Shown here piece by piece: positions 21,180 through 38,305 of a DNA stretch of 64,000 bases (within the stretch, counting starts at the first letter, position 1; each line of letters begins with the position of its first letter). The position numbers and the translations under genes are program-made. This DNA is from Siphlonurus alternatus (taxonomy: Eukaryota > Arthropoda > Insecta > Ephemeroptera > Siphlonuridae): the NCBI GenBank assembly GCA_949825025.1, contig OX463779.1, forward strand, positions 38,016,203 through 38,080,202, written 5' to 3'. A model generated the notes under the pieces. The model was not told where the DNA came from and made no database searches. It saw only the letters and a program-made list of their open reading frames with translations.

Positions 21180-21894
21180 AATAAACATAGAGTGGAGAAG
21201 CACAGCATAGCACAACATTCCAATATTAATTGTTGGAAAACTATTTTCTTGTGAAACAACAAGAAATAATCATAATATGTATTATATTGGCTTTATATTA
21301 AAGGACAGTAATTAACATTAAATAATATAAACATTCCAGCAAGTCTTTCAATAAGTATATGACTATAAAAAACGTTATAAGCACAATAATATAAACATGT
21401 AATATTGCCAGGTAAAAAGTATTATAATTGCATTGTGAGTTTTAAATTTATTATGTAGTGATATTTCTTCCGATTAAAAAAAAAATAGTGGATTTAATAT
21501 ATGTACAGTTAATTAGGAATTTAAACATGCACAAAACTGTTTATAAAAGAGTGTATAATTTTAATACATGAACAGATTTTAATCATTTCATTTTGGTTAC
21601 ATTTAATATTTGTAATCTTGTTTGTATTTTAATAGTGAGAACAGATTACTTTTAAAAAAATATATTAATTATTGTAATCATGTAAACAAATGATGAAAGT
21701 GAACAAAACTACATGCTTGACTTATTAATTATGTTACATAATGGGAAGCTTTCAGTACTTGGTTATGGTATAAAAAGGTTTTTAATGCAGTTAATGTTCA
21801 TTAAAATTAGTCTAATTTGAGTTCCTAGTTATTCTCATTTCAATAATATGAGGCCATTGGAATGAGAACCAGATAAACAACTTTAAGATAGAGG

Positions 21895-21996
<102 letters not shown>

Positions 21997-22135
21997 CTAT
22001 TATTCAGGTGTTGTATTAAGGAACAGCTCTTATTAAGTGTAAATATCTGGTTTTTTATTCTGAAGACCACATTGGTTTTACCAATATGACATATCACATT
22101 TGGCCAGCTTTTTAAAGTCTTCCATAATATATATC

Positions 22136-22196
22136 GCGCTGGGGGCATACATGACCAAAATGTGTCAATTGCCCCAAAATACCAACCAACCAACCT
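22136..22196. repeat. SINE/LINE tail-like repeat with CCAA tract (also at 9577-9640)
   Basis: GGGCATACATGACCAAAATG followed by GTCAATT and CCCAAAATACCAACCAACCA matches 9577-9640 closely. Both end in a short tandem CCAA or CAAT tract. A shared 3' end with a simple-repeat tail suggests a retroposon, but no head is visible. Confidence 0.45.
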
Positions 22197-22244
22197 ATGT
22201 AGTTATGCATAGAAATAACTTAAAAACTCAAAGTTTACATCATG

Positions 22245-22347
22245 TGAGACTGTCAGCTGACAGTTTACCTTTCAGGTGTTGTGATAAGGAAGATAGCTCA
22301 TCTTATCAAAAAGTGCAAAAGAGTAGGTTTTGAAGTTGGCAGTCTCA
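22245..22347. mobile_element. TGAGACTGTC-ended repeat, copy 2
   Basis: The ends are TGAGACTGTCAGCTGACA and TTTTGAAGTTGGCAGTCTCA, with an internal TACCTTTCAGGTGTTGTGAT. It matches the copies at 3178 and 28006 and is the shortest uninterrupted copy. Confidence 0.55.
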
Positions 22348-23049
22348 TATACATAGCAATTAACTCTAACTTAGTTTTCACTTACTGTTAGTCTAAATAC
22401 AAGTCACTTATTACATGGATATTTTATAATAACAATAATTATGTGCACATAATTAAACCCATTTTTACTTTTATTTTATCTGTAATAAATATTTGGGCTT
22501 TTGTTTGGGTTGAAATCCAAATTGCTTAATATTTGCCAAGAAGTTTTTCTATTATTCATTTCAATTAATTCAATTTTGTTTTAAATTTTTCTCAGCTGGA
22601 AAGTGATTTAATTTGATTTTATACTTGTGTACAGATACAATTAGAAATAAATAAATACACGTATTTAAAAGTGATTTGAATACAAGAAATTTGTTTACAA
22701 AAAAAAGTTTAGAGTCGTTAATGCATTTTATAAACATATTCTTGGATACATGACTTTGATTGTGATGAAAATCACAAGCAAAAATGTACTGTTGTATTTT
22801 CAAGACTTAAAAAAAAATACCTGTTGTTCAACTGCACATAAAATTTGTACAATTTATAGTGAGTCCAAAAAAATAAAAATTTCATGAATTTGTATTACAC
22901 TATTGTTAAAAAAAAAAAAGCTAAAAAATAAGTTTACGCAAATGATTATGTTATGATTTTTGTGTTATTTTTTTACATACTTAAATAAGTTCAAATAATA
23001 TTTTAAGAGTTTAAAATTGTTAATAGATGCATGAGTACATTAATTGTCT

Positions 23050-23270
23050 CTGTGGGTCAGCGGCTAAATTATTAATCCCAATTTAAGTCTAGTCGGCATC
23101 AGGGTAAGCCGTTGTAGCATCTTGTTCTCGGTACGTGAGGTCTAGTAAGCCTACCTACTTACAATAACATCTTATTAAAATGCAGAAAAATGTGCCTCGG
23201 ACTTTGACGACTTGGATAATAATGCTAATGGCTTACCCCGCAAGGATATGGTGTCATGTTATGTATGTAA
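23050..23270 (+). repeat. tRNA-like SINE candidate; tail shared with 8386-8410
   Basis: The start GTGGGTCAGCGGCTAA resembles a tRNA A-box region and the end GATATGGTGTCATGTTATGT is repeated at 8388-8408. A clear B box was not found. A tRNA-derived SINE is possible but unproven. Confidence 0.35.
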
Positions 23271-23416
23271 TAATTAGGTGCATTTCTTGCCACTTTTATT
23301 TAATTATTTGACTGCAGTATTTAGGGCCATTATTGTTGAGATGCCCTACACCTTGCTTGTACTTGATTTAAATGTTGGAGTACAAAAAAATATATTACCT
23401 TAACTACCTTTATTAA

Positions 23417-23813
23417 AGGAAGGGAACAGCTTCAGCTTTATAATTTTAATGTTTTATAAATAATGTCAAACTTACTTGTGCACCAAAAAAATAGTCACCA
23501 TCCTCCCCCTTTCACCAAGTTCAGCAGCTGACATTCAAAAAGCGCGCCAAAGAAAACTGGGGCTTATGACGTCACAAGATCCAAAGATTGGTTGCACTTG
23601 ACCTATCATGGTGCTTTTTACGTCATAAGCCCCAATTTTCTTTGGCGCATTTCGAATGTCAACTGCTGAACTGGTGGAAGGCTAAGGGTGGTGACCATGG
23701 AGAAATTACATTATCCGTGCTGCATGGTGGTGACTATTTTTTTGGTGCACAAGTAAGTTTGACATTATTTATAAAATCAATAAAAATATAAAAGCTGAAG
23801 CCATTCCCCTCCT
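23417..23813. mobile_element. TTAA-flanked MITE with about 90-base inverted ends
   Basis: TTAA at 23413 and 23814 bounds arms AGGAAGGGAACAGCTTCAGC and the complement of AGGAGGGGAATGGCTTCAGC. The arms continue for about 90 bases to GTGCACCAAAAAAATAGTCA. A second inverted pair inside, CTTATGACGTCA with GCGCCAAAGAAAA, makes nearly the whole 397 bases a hairpin. Confidence 0.8.
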
Positions 23814-25512
23814 TTAATATTAGTAACGGTTGGTGACATATATATGCAACACGCAATGTTCATATCCATAACATCCATAGTACTGCAGTTAAATAAAATA
23901 AGGATAAATATTTATCCTGCCTCAGGCAGGAATACTTTTTTTTTTAATTTATCTGTGTGATAAAAGTGTGTGCATTGAGAGCTGCATACCTCGATCACCA
24001 ACCTGTACTGATTAATATGGTTTATATATTTATGATTTAATTAATACATACAGATGAACTTTTAAAATAAAATTGTGATCATTGTCAGACTGATTGCTTG
24101 TCTGACGATTTAAAATAAATTGGATTGCTATACCAAATGTAGCAAAGGAATTAATTAATATTAAAATGTATTTATATAATTATATGTATAGCTTTTTGTT
24201 TATAGTTCCATCGCACACAAACATAAAAAATAGCTAGTGCTCAACAATTTTAGGGCAGCTAAATTGGAAAAGGGAAAGAAATATAGGAAAATTATGAAGC
24301 TAAAGAATATTATGAGACAAGCAGCAAGACTACTCTGAAATGGGCAATGAAATGAGTTGGTAATGTCACAATTAAGATATCTAAGAATGTGAGCTACAAC
24401 ATAAATATAATAATGGATAATAATTAGATCAGTCTCTGCTATTTTTAATGTTTCACACCTGTAGTTGAATTAGAAAATTTTTGTACTTAATGGTTCATAT
24501 GTCCTTTCTGTACAGAGATAATAGTACAGTAATTAAGATTTCCTGCCCTTTTCTGGTAATATTTGGTTGAGTAAATTAGTAACAATTGATGGTATACACA
24601 AAAATATTTTAACAATTAAATGTTGTAATTAATTAAGTGACAATCACTGAATTATATTATAGAATTAAAAAAAAAATGTGATTGCACCATACACCATGAA
24701 TTAATGCTATTATATATTGCAGAAAATGATGTAAACATATAAAAAAATTACATTTTGCACATTTAAACACAAGTAAATTATGGATTATTAATAATATATC
24801 CTAGGATTAATAGATGGGTATAATACATCCATCTTCATAGTTTAAAAAAATCCAAGGGGGTTTTAAAATATATTAAATAAGTATTAATTAGTAATTAATA
24901 AAAAGGGTTGAACAGCTGGCTCACTGAATGCTATAACAGTGTTGTACACAGTGGTGAAAGAAATTTAATTTTCTTTTCACTTTTCACTACTGAGTTTACA
25001 AGATCATGTTAACACTACCACGGGGAAAATATTTTACTAAAACATACTTGACAAGCAGCTAATAAGACCAAACAAATTAGGTTTGATATGTCAAATCTGA
25101 TTTAAAGTGAGATATTTATGTATTATTATAAAAAATATATATATATTATTTTGACTAAATTTTACAGTATTATACACCAAAATATTTTATTTTACTGTAG
25201 CTTATACTTGGTTTAATTAATTTGTTAAATATGTTAAACATTTTTGTTGAATAAATGCAATAACACTGTTGAGAGAAAAATATTTTGTGTCAATGTGGCA
25301 CATAATCTTATTTCCAACTTTTGACAAAATAATTTTGCCTAGTGTAGGTTACATCAATTAATAAACATTTATCATTGCCATGATGTGATGCACCAAAACT
25401 ACTAGAGTTATAAATAATAATTAAAAAAAATATATTATAGAATTGTTATTATACTTATTATTGCTTATAATAATGTGAGACATTTTACTATTATACTGTG
25501 ATGATATTTATG

Positions 25513-25517
<5 letters not shown>

Positions 25518-25580
<63 letters not shown>
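25518..25580. repeat. (TA)n microsatellite
   Basis: A pure alternating TA tract of about 60 bases in the STARD10-SMAD intergenic region. Confidence 0.9.
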
Positions 25581-25584
<4 letters not shown>

Positions 25585-25740
25585 TCATATACCAATTTGT
25601 TGTAGATAGATAGGTTAGATATTTGTTGTTGTTATTATTATTACGTTCTAATATAAGTCACAATAAATATTAATTTATATGCATTTCATTGAAATTGTGT
25701 TAAAATTTACTCAAAATAATGATTCAATTAACATGCTTGA

Positions 25741-25746
25741 AAAAAA

Positions 25747-25777
<31 letters not shown>

Positions 25778-25782
25778 ATATA
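25741..25782. repeat. (AAAT)n microsatellite
   Basis: About ten copies of AAAT/AATA followed by AT-rich palindromic TTAATATTAATAAA sequence. Confidence 0.85.
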
Positions 25783-26643
25783 GCTTTAATATTAATAAAT
25801 AATATTTATTAATATTAATAAAGCTTTAATTAATAAAGCCATTTCAAAAATTAAATATAATTAAATGCTCTGCACAATAAATAAATAATTAATTAAATAT
25901 GTATTATAGATTACACTATACTTTAATTAATATATTATTACAGTAGCCCCCAATACATTCAATTAATAATGATAAATCCTAAAATACACACTATATATTT
26001 AAACAATATTTGTAAATTATTGTATATTTATTAATTACTATAAAAATTATTTAATTGTATTCTGCTAAAAAATTGAGATGGAAATTAAAAACTTTGCACA
26101 CATCAATTTACATTCCAATTAATGTAACAGGAGATTTAAATTTATTTTAATTAAAAATGCTTCCAAAACTTCAATCCAGTATACGTAGTCATATATGTAA
26201 TATAGTTACGTATTTTTTGGTTTGAGAAATGCATATACGTTGTTTTGATTTATTTACAAGTCCACTAATTTGTCACATGATATATTAATATATCAAATAT
26301 ATATTGCTTGCTTGCTCCACTTCATTTATCAACAGTTTATAGCATCTGCTCAGTGTTCTTGCATGGACTTTTACTATGATCTCTTTGTGCATAAGATTTA
26401 AATAAAAAATGAAAGGAGCAAAGCATGCAATGCAAAAAAAAAAAAAAAAACTTCTGCGGAGGATTTACTACTTTCAAAGGTATATATCATAATCAGACTA
26501 TAATGCATACAATGTTCAATGTTCGTACCATGCTTTAATTTTTGAAAGTATATATACCAATGAGAGTTTCAGCTGCTGCGTCTAAAATTTAAAGTAAATT
26601 AACTACCAGAAAAAATAAAAGCCCTCTCCCCTCCCTCCTTTAA

Positions 26644-27015
26644 GGTAGAGATAATAAGGATCAGCTGGCCCAATGCTAAAAAATTCCCATTCATAAAAAT
26701 CAAGAAAAAAATATAAAATGTTCTCCGCATCCCCTAGCTATCAGTAGGTAAAATATCAGGTATACAAAAACGAGCTAGTTTTTGAGTTATTAATTTTTAA
26801 AGTTGACTAATTTAACATGGAAGTTCCATTTCTCCATATTAAATTAGAGAACTTTAAAATTTAATTACTCGAAAACTAGCTCGTTTATGTACTACCTGAT
26901 ATTTTACCTACTGATAGGGGATGTAGAGGAGATATGAACATTTTAAATTTTTTTCTTAATTTTTATGAATGGGATTTTTTTAGCATTGGGCCAGCTGATC
27001 CGTATTATCTCTACC
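26644..27015. mobile_element. TTAA-flanked MITE (GGTAGAGATAATACGG family), copy 2
   Basis: TTAA lies at 26640 and 27016. The ends match the 14480-14809 copy apart from AAGG for ACGG on the left. The interior differs mainly by a short insertion around 26815-26855. Two copies with the same TTAA borders support the element boundaries. Confidence 0.8.
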
Positions 27016-27401
27016 TTAAGAAGAAAAAAATAAGTGACAATTATATGTTTAAAATTATATATTCATAATATGACACATTATATACATACTATATATATAT
27101 TACAACATGTTATGTGGTTAGTACTGCGCGCCGCATGACATGTATTATATACTGTATAATATAATATGCTTATAACATTAAAAGTACTATTAATTAAGTG
27201 CCTGATCATATATATTTAAATTTTATAAGGTTTGGGTTACAAAATTTTTCTTTTTGCCCAGCTTTTCCTGGTGAAGGTGATATTTTGTTTGTTTATTTAT
27301 AATAATTATAAGTGATTTCTTATATTAATCTTATAATTTAATATATAATACAATATAACAATTGAAAATGTACGCAGCTAGTGCACGTATTTTTTTCTCG
27401 A

Positions 27402-27850
27402 TATAATGGGCTTACGGGGTGTCATTTTTTTACTGGCTCAATCAAAACAGGAGGTCGAAAAATATCCCTCAGATTTTTTTGCGATTTTTTAAACACTGCA
27501 TCATACCTAGAACGGAGATTAAAAATGTCCCTTGACCTGGAGGCTCCATCCGCAACGCCTATGACGTCACTACATTCTTTGGGTCAACTATATAATGTTT
27601 CTAAACAAACACTTGCTATGGAAACAAATGATTAAACACCGTCATGTAAACGTAGTAAATATGTTGAACCAAAGAATGTAGTGACGTCATAGGCGTTGCG
27701 GATGGAGCCTCCAGGTCAAGAGACATTTTTAATCTCCATTCTAGGTATGATGCAGTGCTAAAAAAAATCGCAAAAAAATCTGAGGTTTATTTTTCAACCT
27801 CCTCTTTTGATTGAGCCAATAAAAAAATGACACCCCGTAAACCCATTATA
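27402..27850. mobile_element. Long-inverted-repeat MITE, relative of the 12.66-kb element
   Basis: The arms start TATAATGGGCTTACGGGGTG and are mirrored at 27831-27850. GGAGGTCGAAAAATA and GACCTGGAGGC blocks are shared with 12662-14109. It carries two TGACGTCAC sites (about 27561 and 27685) and an RFX-like motif (27612-27625, complement). A single arm of the 49202 palindrome lies at 27632-27656. Confidence 0.75.
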
Positions 27851-28005
27851 GCTTCTTGTATAATTAATATATTATACAGCCTCTTGTAAAACGTTATGTG
27901 TTAAAATTTTCAAAACATTTTTATCTCTATTTTAATTTTAATTATTTTTGTTCCTAATTAACTCATATAATTATAAATATAATATAATAAAATTATGAGA
28001 TTGTC

Positions 28006-28150
28006 ATAATCAAAATTGGAGAAAACACGTACATATACATATTTAATTGTAATACCTTTCAAATGTTGTGATGAAACTTAATTGATTAATATCTGTGGAG
28101 TGAAAAAAAAAAAATTAAAAGTGTATTCAGTTTTGAAGCTGTCAATGCCA
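28006..28150. mobile_element. TGAGACTGTC-ended repeat, copy 3
   Basis: The ends are TGAGATTGTCATAATCAAAA and TTTTGAAGCTGTCAATGCCA, with an internal TACCTTTCAAATGTTGTGAT. It is more diverged than the other two copies. Confidence 0.45.
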
Positions 28151-29047
28151 TATATGATTAAACTAAAGCACTTGAAACAGTATTCATATATACAGGGTTT
28201 ATTTTAATGTATGTATTATATTTATGATTCAATGGGCTCTCCCAAAACTTTATTATAGCGAACAACGATATACTTACTATGTACATCACTTGATTAATTA
28301 TCACTTGATTTATAGCTTGAAATTTTCTTTGTTTTAAAATTTACGGGCAATGACTGCTTGTGGTCGGCTTGGTCCTCAGACTCAGACCCGCCGAAATCAA
28401 TTTCAATTCAATTTTTTTTAAAATAAAGTTTTTACTCCGTACCAAAATTAAGGATTTTTTTTTTTCACATTTTTTCCCTTTAATAAAATTAATAATTTTA
28501 ATTGTGTAATTACATATATATTATATGGATCGATAAAATAAGATCCCTCATATGTATAGTACACGCGTATAAATATATCATATTATAAATAGCAGAAAAA
28601 TACATTAATGAATATATATAATGAAATTAACAAATTTTAGTTATATATAATGTTAATTGATAATTTAAAATATATATTATAGTTCGATAATGAAATACCA
28701 TATTAAGCGTGTATTAAATTAATTAACCATTAAGGTAATATATACGTATACAGAGACCCTATACGTATAATTATATTATATAATTTAATCCAACTACTCA
28801 GCCGACTCAGAGAGAGCTATATAGGCCCTAACTGTGTAGGGTCTCCATCTGAACTGGACTAATTTTTGTTGTAAAAGTTTTAAATCTACCCGCCTGATAT
28901 GACTCATGAACACGCAATTCGATCTTCAGTGTAAGATCTCTGTCAAAAAATCTTCATCATAAAAAAGCGAATATCTTTGTTTTATGTGATTTGTTGTATA
29001 TTATATTTATAAAAACTTGTTTAGGAACATTTTAAGATTATTTGCAG

Positions 29048-29440
29048 CTAAAAGCCATTTTTATAGCAGTTCTCTTGGGTGAGAAAACTGGTTGGAGCAA
29101 ATCGCCTGAGGGCGGATTCGCGGTGGTCAACTGGCCCCCGCCTGGCAGTCGCCACCAGGCAGCTCGCGTGCTGGGAAGGTTCATAGCGGGCTATGGGCAG
29201 CCAATGAACTTGTGAATAAACAATATATTTGATCAGTTTTTGAACAGCAAATGGTACTGTAATAAACTTAAAGGTACGTTCTATGTTCCTGCAATTAAAC
29301 TTTGTCGCACTGATCATAATCAAGCGAGTGAATCAATCGTAGACTTGCTGTCGCCAACTATAGCTGGGTGACGCGATGTTTTGCACTTAAGTGTTCGCTT
29401 TCTCAGAATTTTGTTCTCTCCCGGAAATTAAAGAGCAGAG
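29048..29440 (+). promoter_or_regulatory. GC-richer island upstream of SMAD, candidate promoter or 5'-UTR exon
   Basis: Sequence at about 29085-29210 is much richer in G+C than the kilobases on either side and lies about 0.8 kb before the SMAD start codon. A 91-codon minus-strand reading frame here resembles no family I know. A 5'-UTR exon or promoter for the SMAD gene is the simplest reading. This is inference from position and composition only. Confidence 0.3.
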
Positions 29441-29904
29441 TGACTAAGAACTGATTTTCAGTAATTTCAGAGGTCCTTTATTAATAAGGTACAGCATTGG
29501 AAGTTACTAGGTGCTCCTTTTACTCAAATTAAACAAGAAAGTGAAGAGTAAATGGAAGGTTGAGGTAGGCCTTGGTTTTAGCTAGGTAAGGAAGTATGCA
29601 TATGCATACACATGCTGCGTTAGCTCATACACTTGAAGGTAGATTTTTCAACCTTGTAGGCAACAATAAAGAAAAAAGTAGCCATCCTTTATGTCTACTA
29701 GTTTATTTGTACAGTATTGCTATTTTTTTCATACTTAAATTGTTGCAGGAATTTTCTCAACTTTGCATTGCATTATAATAAACGCAAACAGACTAAACAT
29801 ACATAATATATAAAATTATAAATTTTTATTCATTGGCTGTTACTCTTCATTAACAACATCTGGAGGGGATAGACGATATATGTATTCCAGTTTTAAATTG
29901 ATAA

Positions 29905-33264
<3,360 letters not shown>

Positions 33265-34567
33265 GTGCCCACCAGGCGTCACTGGCAACGCTGGCTCCCT
33301 GCATTCTCTCTGCCACACTCAAGCCAACACCATGCTCGCTTTTTAATAACACCTCTATTCATTAAAAAATTTTAATTACAAAATTTCTTTGCCAATATAA
33401 ATGGTTCCTGATATGTCATTATCACAAGTGCCTGTGATTGTTTAATTTCTCTGATCATTATGCAGCTGCCTTTATTATAAAGCCTTACTTTTGTAATGAC
33501 AATTGAGCCACCTATGATCAAAATCCCCTAAGTTTGAATTTAAATTCCAAGTAAAATTAATTTCAATTGATCTGGAAGATCATGGCAATATTCACTTGGT
33601 TTCGGACCAACTTGGCAAATTTTGATCACAGATGAGCCAATTCAAGCATTGCATTAAAACTATTGATATTTAGTGCCTGACTCATTATATTTTCATTTAC
33701 TCTTTGAATTTTTGTTAAAAAGATTGTATTATTTTTAGAGGTGTTTATTAAAAAGGACCTATTTCAAAACTATTTGAAAGGGATAGGGGAAAAAAATATT
33801 ACTTATAGCAAAGATGGAAGTATTTTTGCTGTATTAACCAAATTTTAAAACAGCATTTATTTTATGAACTGAAAAATATTGCTCTCAAATTTTACAGCAA
33901 AATATGACACTAAAAGTAAAGATTTTTTTTTTTTTTTTTTAATAATTAAATTATTACAATGCAAATGTAATAATATTTTTCTTAGTGTATAAAAAGTGCC
34001 AAATTAAAAGAAAAAAAAAAATGTTAATTATGCACAATTTTTACTGGTTGTGTTTTTGGACCATTAAATTAGAATGGTGTTATAGAACAAACAGAGGTAA
34101 GCGCTCAAATTATTAACAATGGGGGTTCTGGCATTAAAACGAAGACATACAGACCTCGGAACAAAAAATATGTCCAGTGCAACGCAGCAAAATCTCATTT
34201 TTTAATTTTTTCGTGTTATGTCCCAACTGCGACTAGGATCTCATAGAACAATATATAATTATATATATATAGCAACAATATATTATTATACTACACATTA
34301 TATATTCTTCTTGTCTCGTGCCTTTGTGTTGTTGTTGTTGTTGATTTGTAATGAATTTAAAGATTATATTATATAAATATTTTGTGTCTTTGTAATTGCA
34401 AATTTATATATATAAAAAAAAGGGAGAGAAGTTAAAAAAATAACGATAAATTCTGACTTATTTGTTAATTAACACAATTGGCTGGTGTTAATCACAGTGT
34501 GCCTATGAATAACAATGATTATTGACACTTAAAAGAAATTTGTAAATTTTATTCTTGTTATATGCAC

Positions 34568-34610
<43 letters not shown>

Positions 34611-36410
34611 CTGCAGTCGTATTTTCAATGCTTGGTTCAACTAGAATGTGTAATGCTGTGAATATTGTTGAATACGGAGTACTTTTTTATTTATAAATTA
34701 AAAGTTATAAAATTGTGCTAGGAATTATATATTTTTTTTAAAACAATCAAGGGAACTAATCTTAAAAATTGAAATTTTCTCAATTACGGTGGTGCAACTG
34801 AAATGACGTTTATAACGTATAAACAGTAAATCACAGTGCAGCTTTGATGTCATATGCATCAGATACACCACTTAGTTAGGAATATTTCAATTAATCACCG
34901 TTTGAAAAGTACCTGTACAGTTTTACCTTGAAGTGAGTGGACTTTTAACACACCGCTGATAATTTATGATGTGAGTTGTTGGATTCTGCAGCTACTTTTC
35001 ATACGTCAGTCAATATCTTTATATTTTTTCAGTAAATCCCTGCACTGACATAAAATCAGAAATAATTCCGACTAGCAGCAAGTGAAGAAAACTTTAAATT
35101 TATAAAAAAAAATACATCATTAGTGCACATTTTATTAGTAAGTCTATACATTACGTAGTAGAAATTAAAATCTGATTAAATTTTGTATGTACATTTATTT
35201 TTTGTTGCCATTTTCTGACCTAAAGTGCCAGCCAGCCCGAGGCCTGATTAGGGCACCGTAGAGACTCAAATGCATTCTCACACCAAATATTTTGCCTGTA
35301 GCTAATGCATGCTATTAAACTATGAAATGCTTGTGTTCTGACAATTTCAATCAACTTAAATTAATTACAGTTGAATGAATCGGCAGAGGGGGCTTTTGTT
35401 GTATACCGGTACATTAAGTGTTGTATAGTTATGTTGTTGTTGTTTTTTTTACTAAAGTTAAGAATTGACTGTTGCGCTTTTATGTGTTTGCCTAAAAAAT
35501 AATTGTTCAAGGATTTTTTTTTATGTCTAATAAATTAAAGTAAAAATTAGTTTAATATATTTTTATATTTTGATTTAACTGTAGAGTATTTACACTTTTT
35601 TCAAATGAAAATTATTCTTTCAAACATAAGGTGATATTTATTACAAATTGAAAGATATTAAAGTTATTAAGTAGGCAGTAAATTTTTAATAATTTTGAAG
35701 TTACTTTTTGAACTTGTTTTTTATTTTTATTTTGTAATATCGGCATATTAGAAGCGCATATTTTTTTCCATTTTTCCTTAGCTCATTCTTAGTTAAAGCC
35801 AAGTTGTAAATAATTGCTTTTTTAACATTTTATTTAGTTGCAGCCTCATTTATTAACATTTGTAAATATAGAATAACCAATGTTTTGCATTTCAAGAATG
35901 TTATGATTTTTGTTAGCATGGTAAACAAAAATTGCAGGACCATTTATTTTTATTATTTTACTGACATAATTTTATTTTTTAGAATTATGTATAGAAGAAA
36001 GAAATATTTCTATTATACAATGTTATTATGTGTTAGAATATTATTGAGCTAGTTGTCTATGTATAAATGTCTTTTTAATTGTATTAAGAACTTTCATGAA
36101 AACTGCTGAACAGTTATTAAAAAAATATATATTTTTGTGTAAGCATGTTTCCATGATGTGCAGCTGTTTCAAGATAGAAGATATTTACAGTCAATCTGTC
36201 AATAATTTTAATTAAAAATTGGAAATTAAATAATAAAATTGAAAACATTTCAGACGAGTTACGCAATTAGAGACCTTACTTTAACAAATTTTTAGTAAAT
36301 AGTGTAAGTACTGTGCATTTGTCACAAGCAGTGGGCATGCATAAAATTCTCTGCCACCAGGAGAAGAAATTAAAAAAAAAAAAAAAAAACTTTCTCCCTC
36401 CCCCCCCCCA

Positions 36411-36478
<68 letters not shown>

Positions 36479-37890
36479 TCTTACCTCTGAGAGACAACTG
36501 GTAGAGCAAAATATGATTTTTACTTTTATTTTTGAGTGTTTGGCGTACAAGCCACTTTAATAGTGGGGATGAACAAAAATAATAACAAAAATTGTTGATT
36601 TTAAAACAGGTAGCATCACAAAATTTTATTTATGAAACTGTCCCGAAAATTTCCTTGAAGAGCTAGGGTACAATTTTTACACATTTGTAACTGTTCAAGA
36701 TGCTTTAAATGATGTTATAATCGTCTTTTATTTATTTATTTTTCATGGAAGTTCTTGATATATATTTTTTGTTGCAATGTAAATTACTATAACCCCACAG
36801 CACTGGTGTGATGTGCTTAATATTTAGCTGCTACAGATCAAACTTTTGTCTAGTGCCTATATTTTCCATTTGTGTAATGCAAGTTAAGTACCATCACGCT
36901 TTTTTGTCTTAACGTCCACTTTTTCTCTTAACACTGACACAAATGTACCTGCAGCTATAAAAAAAAAAAAAAAAAAAAATATGAAAATTGATTTTTATAC
37001 TGATTGAAATATTTTTATGTTTAGTAATAATTTTATCTGCTGTTTTTTTATGTGAAAAGACGATTAAGCCATTTTTTTTTATAAAATTTAATCACTTTTA
37101 TAACAGATTTGGTCAATCGAATTATAAAAAAATAGTAAAATTAAATCAGTTTTATTATAAATTAAGAACTATATAAGTGTTTTTGGTGCAATATTGATAA
37201 CAATGTTGTATGTGTACTTTTAACAAGTGTACTGTGTTGGACACCAACTTTCCTTTAAGACTTTGGTTCACGCTATCTACATTATATAATATAAATAAAA
37301 TAAATAAGTAGAATTTCATACTGAAAATTAATTTTGTTTGTAATTTTACTGTCCTTTTAATTATAAATTATAAATGCTGAAAACAATAGAAAATTTTAGG
37401 CTTAATTTTGACTCATTTAAAGTTTGATTAAAGTAAAATCGCCAATTTCACTATTGTATTTCTTGACTATATTTTTTTATTGAAATTATTTAATATTTGA
37501 AGGAAGATATTTATTAAAATTATAGTATAGATAGCTGTATATATTATATATTTTAATTATTTTATAGCTTTTTTTGTTATGTTTTTTATTATTATTATTT
37601 TTTTTTTCCGAGTGCATGGATAAATTATAGAGTATTTTCTCCATGCTCGAATGTAAATTATTCATGCATGGTCATTAATTGTACCACAATTATATTAATA
37701 TTCAAATAATTTTCTATCAATGATGCATTGCATTCACCAATAGCAATAAAAAATGAATATTAATAAAAACTATAAATTTTGTGTTAATTGTATTATGATA
37801 TTATGACGATTCATACTTTAATTGTTGAATGACTATAAAGTGCACATAATACAACAATGGGTCTGATCCATCCCCACATCATAGAGGGAG
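33265..37890 (+). other. SMAD 3' UTR and following AT-rich non-coding DNA
   Basis: No conserved coding exon is visible. The strand is rich in A and T runs, with possible poly(A) signals at 33361 (ATTAAA) and 35530 (AATAAA); which one is used cannot be decided here. Long 3' UTRs are usual for SMAD genes, so several kilobases may be transcribed. CT microsatellites occur at about 34571-34602 and 36413-36476. Confidence 0.4.
36413..36476. repeat. (CT)n microsatellite
   Basis: A pure CT tract of about 64 bases after A and C runs. The Arg-Glu and Ser-Leu repeat frames across it are artefacts. Confidence 0.9.
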
Positions 37891-38289
37891 AGAGGAGTTT
37901 ATGAGGGGGGAGAAGTGGGTGTTGATGATTTTCTATGGTAGGCAGCACTGTAGCGTTTTACAGTATATAGAAGAGCTGCAACTTATTGATCGGGCGCGCG
38001 TTTTCCCCAGCATGACATTTTGTGCGCCGTTTTAACAGTGCGGCGGTGGTCTATGCGTCGGCGCCACAAAACAGCCGTGGGGGTGCTCAGTATGCAAGGA
38101 GAGAAAGAAAGGGCAAGATCGTTCAGGAGGAACTTGTTATACTGAATGTCACGAATCACGAAGGCGAAATATGAAATCACACGCTGCTGTTGAAGGTTAA
38201 CATAACTCACCTTCACGGCAGTATTTGGCGTGCTGACAGGTAGATAACACCAGTGTTAGTATCGACAAGGAATTGCAGAAATTGATTTT

Positions 38290-38305
38290 GGAAAAGATAT
38301 GGCCA
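38290..38305 (+). other. Possible first-exon start and splice donor of an unidentified gene
   Basis: GC-rich sequence from about 37985 ends in ATGGCCAGG followed by GTAAGT at 38307, a good donor. This could be a 5'-UTR exon with a few codons, starting a plus-strand gene downstream of SMAD. The minus strand of the island has a 77-codon frame I do not recognise. No convincing second exon was found. Confidence 0.25.

Noticed and set aside
36276..36550. Arg-Glu repeat reading frames
   Set aside because: They are a translation of the (CT)n microsatellite, with no flanking coding signal.
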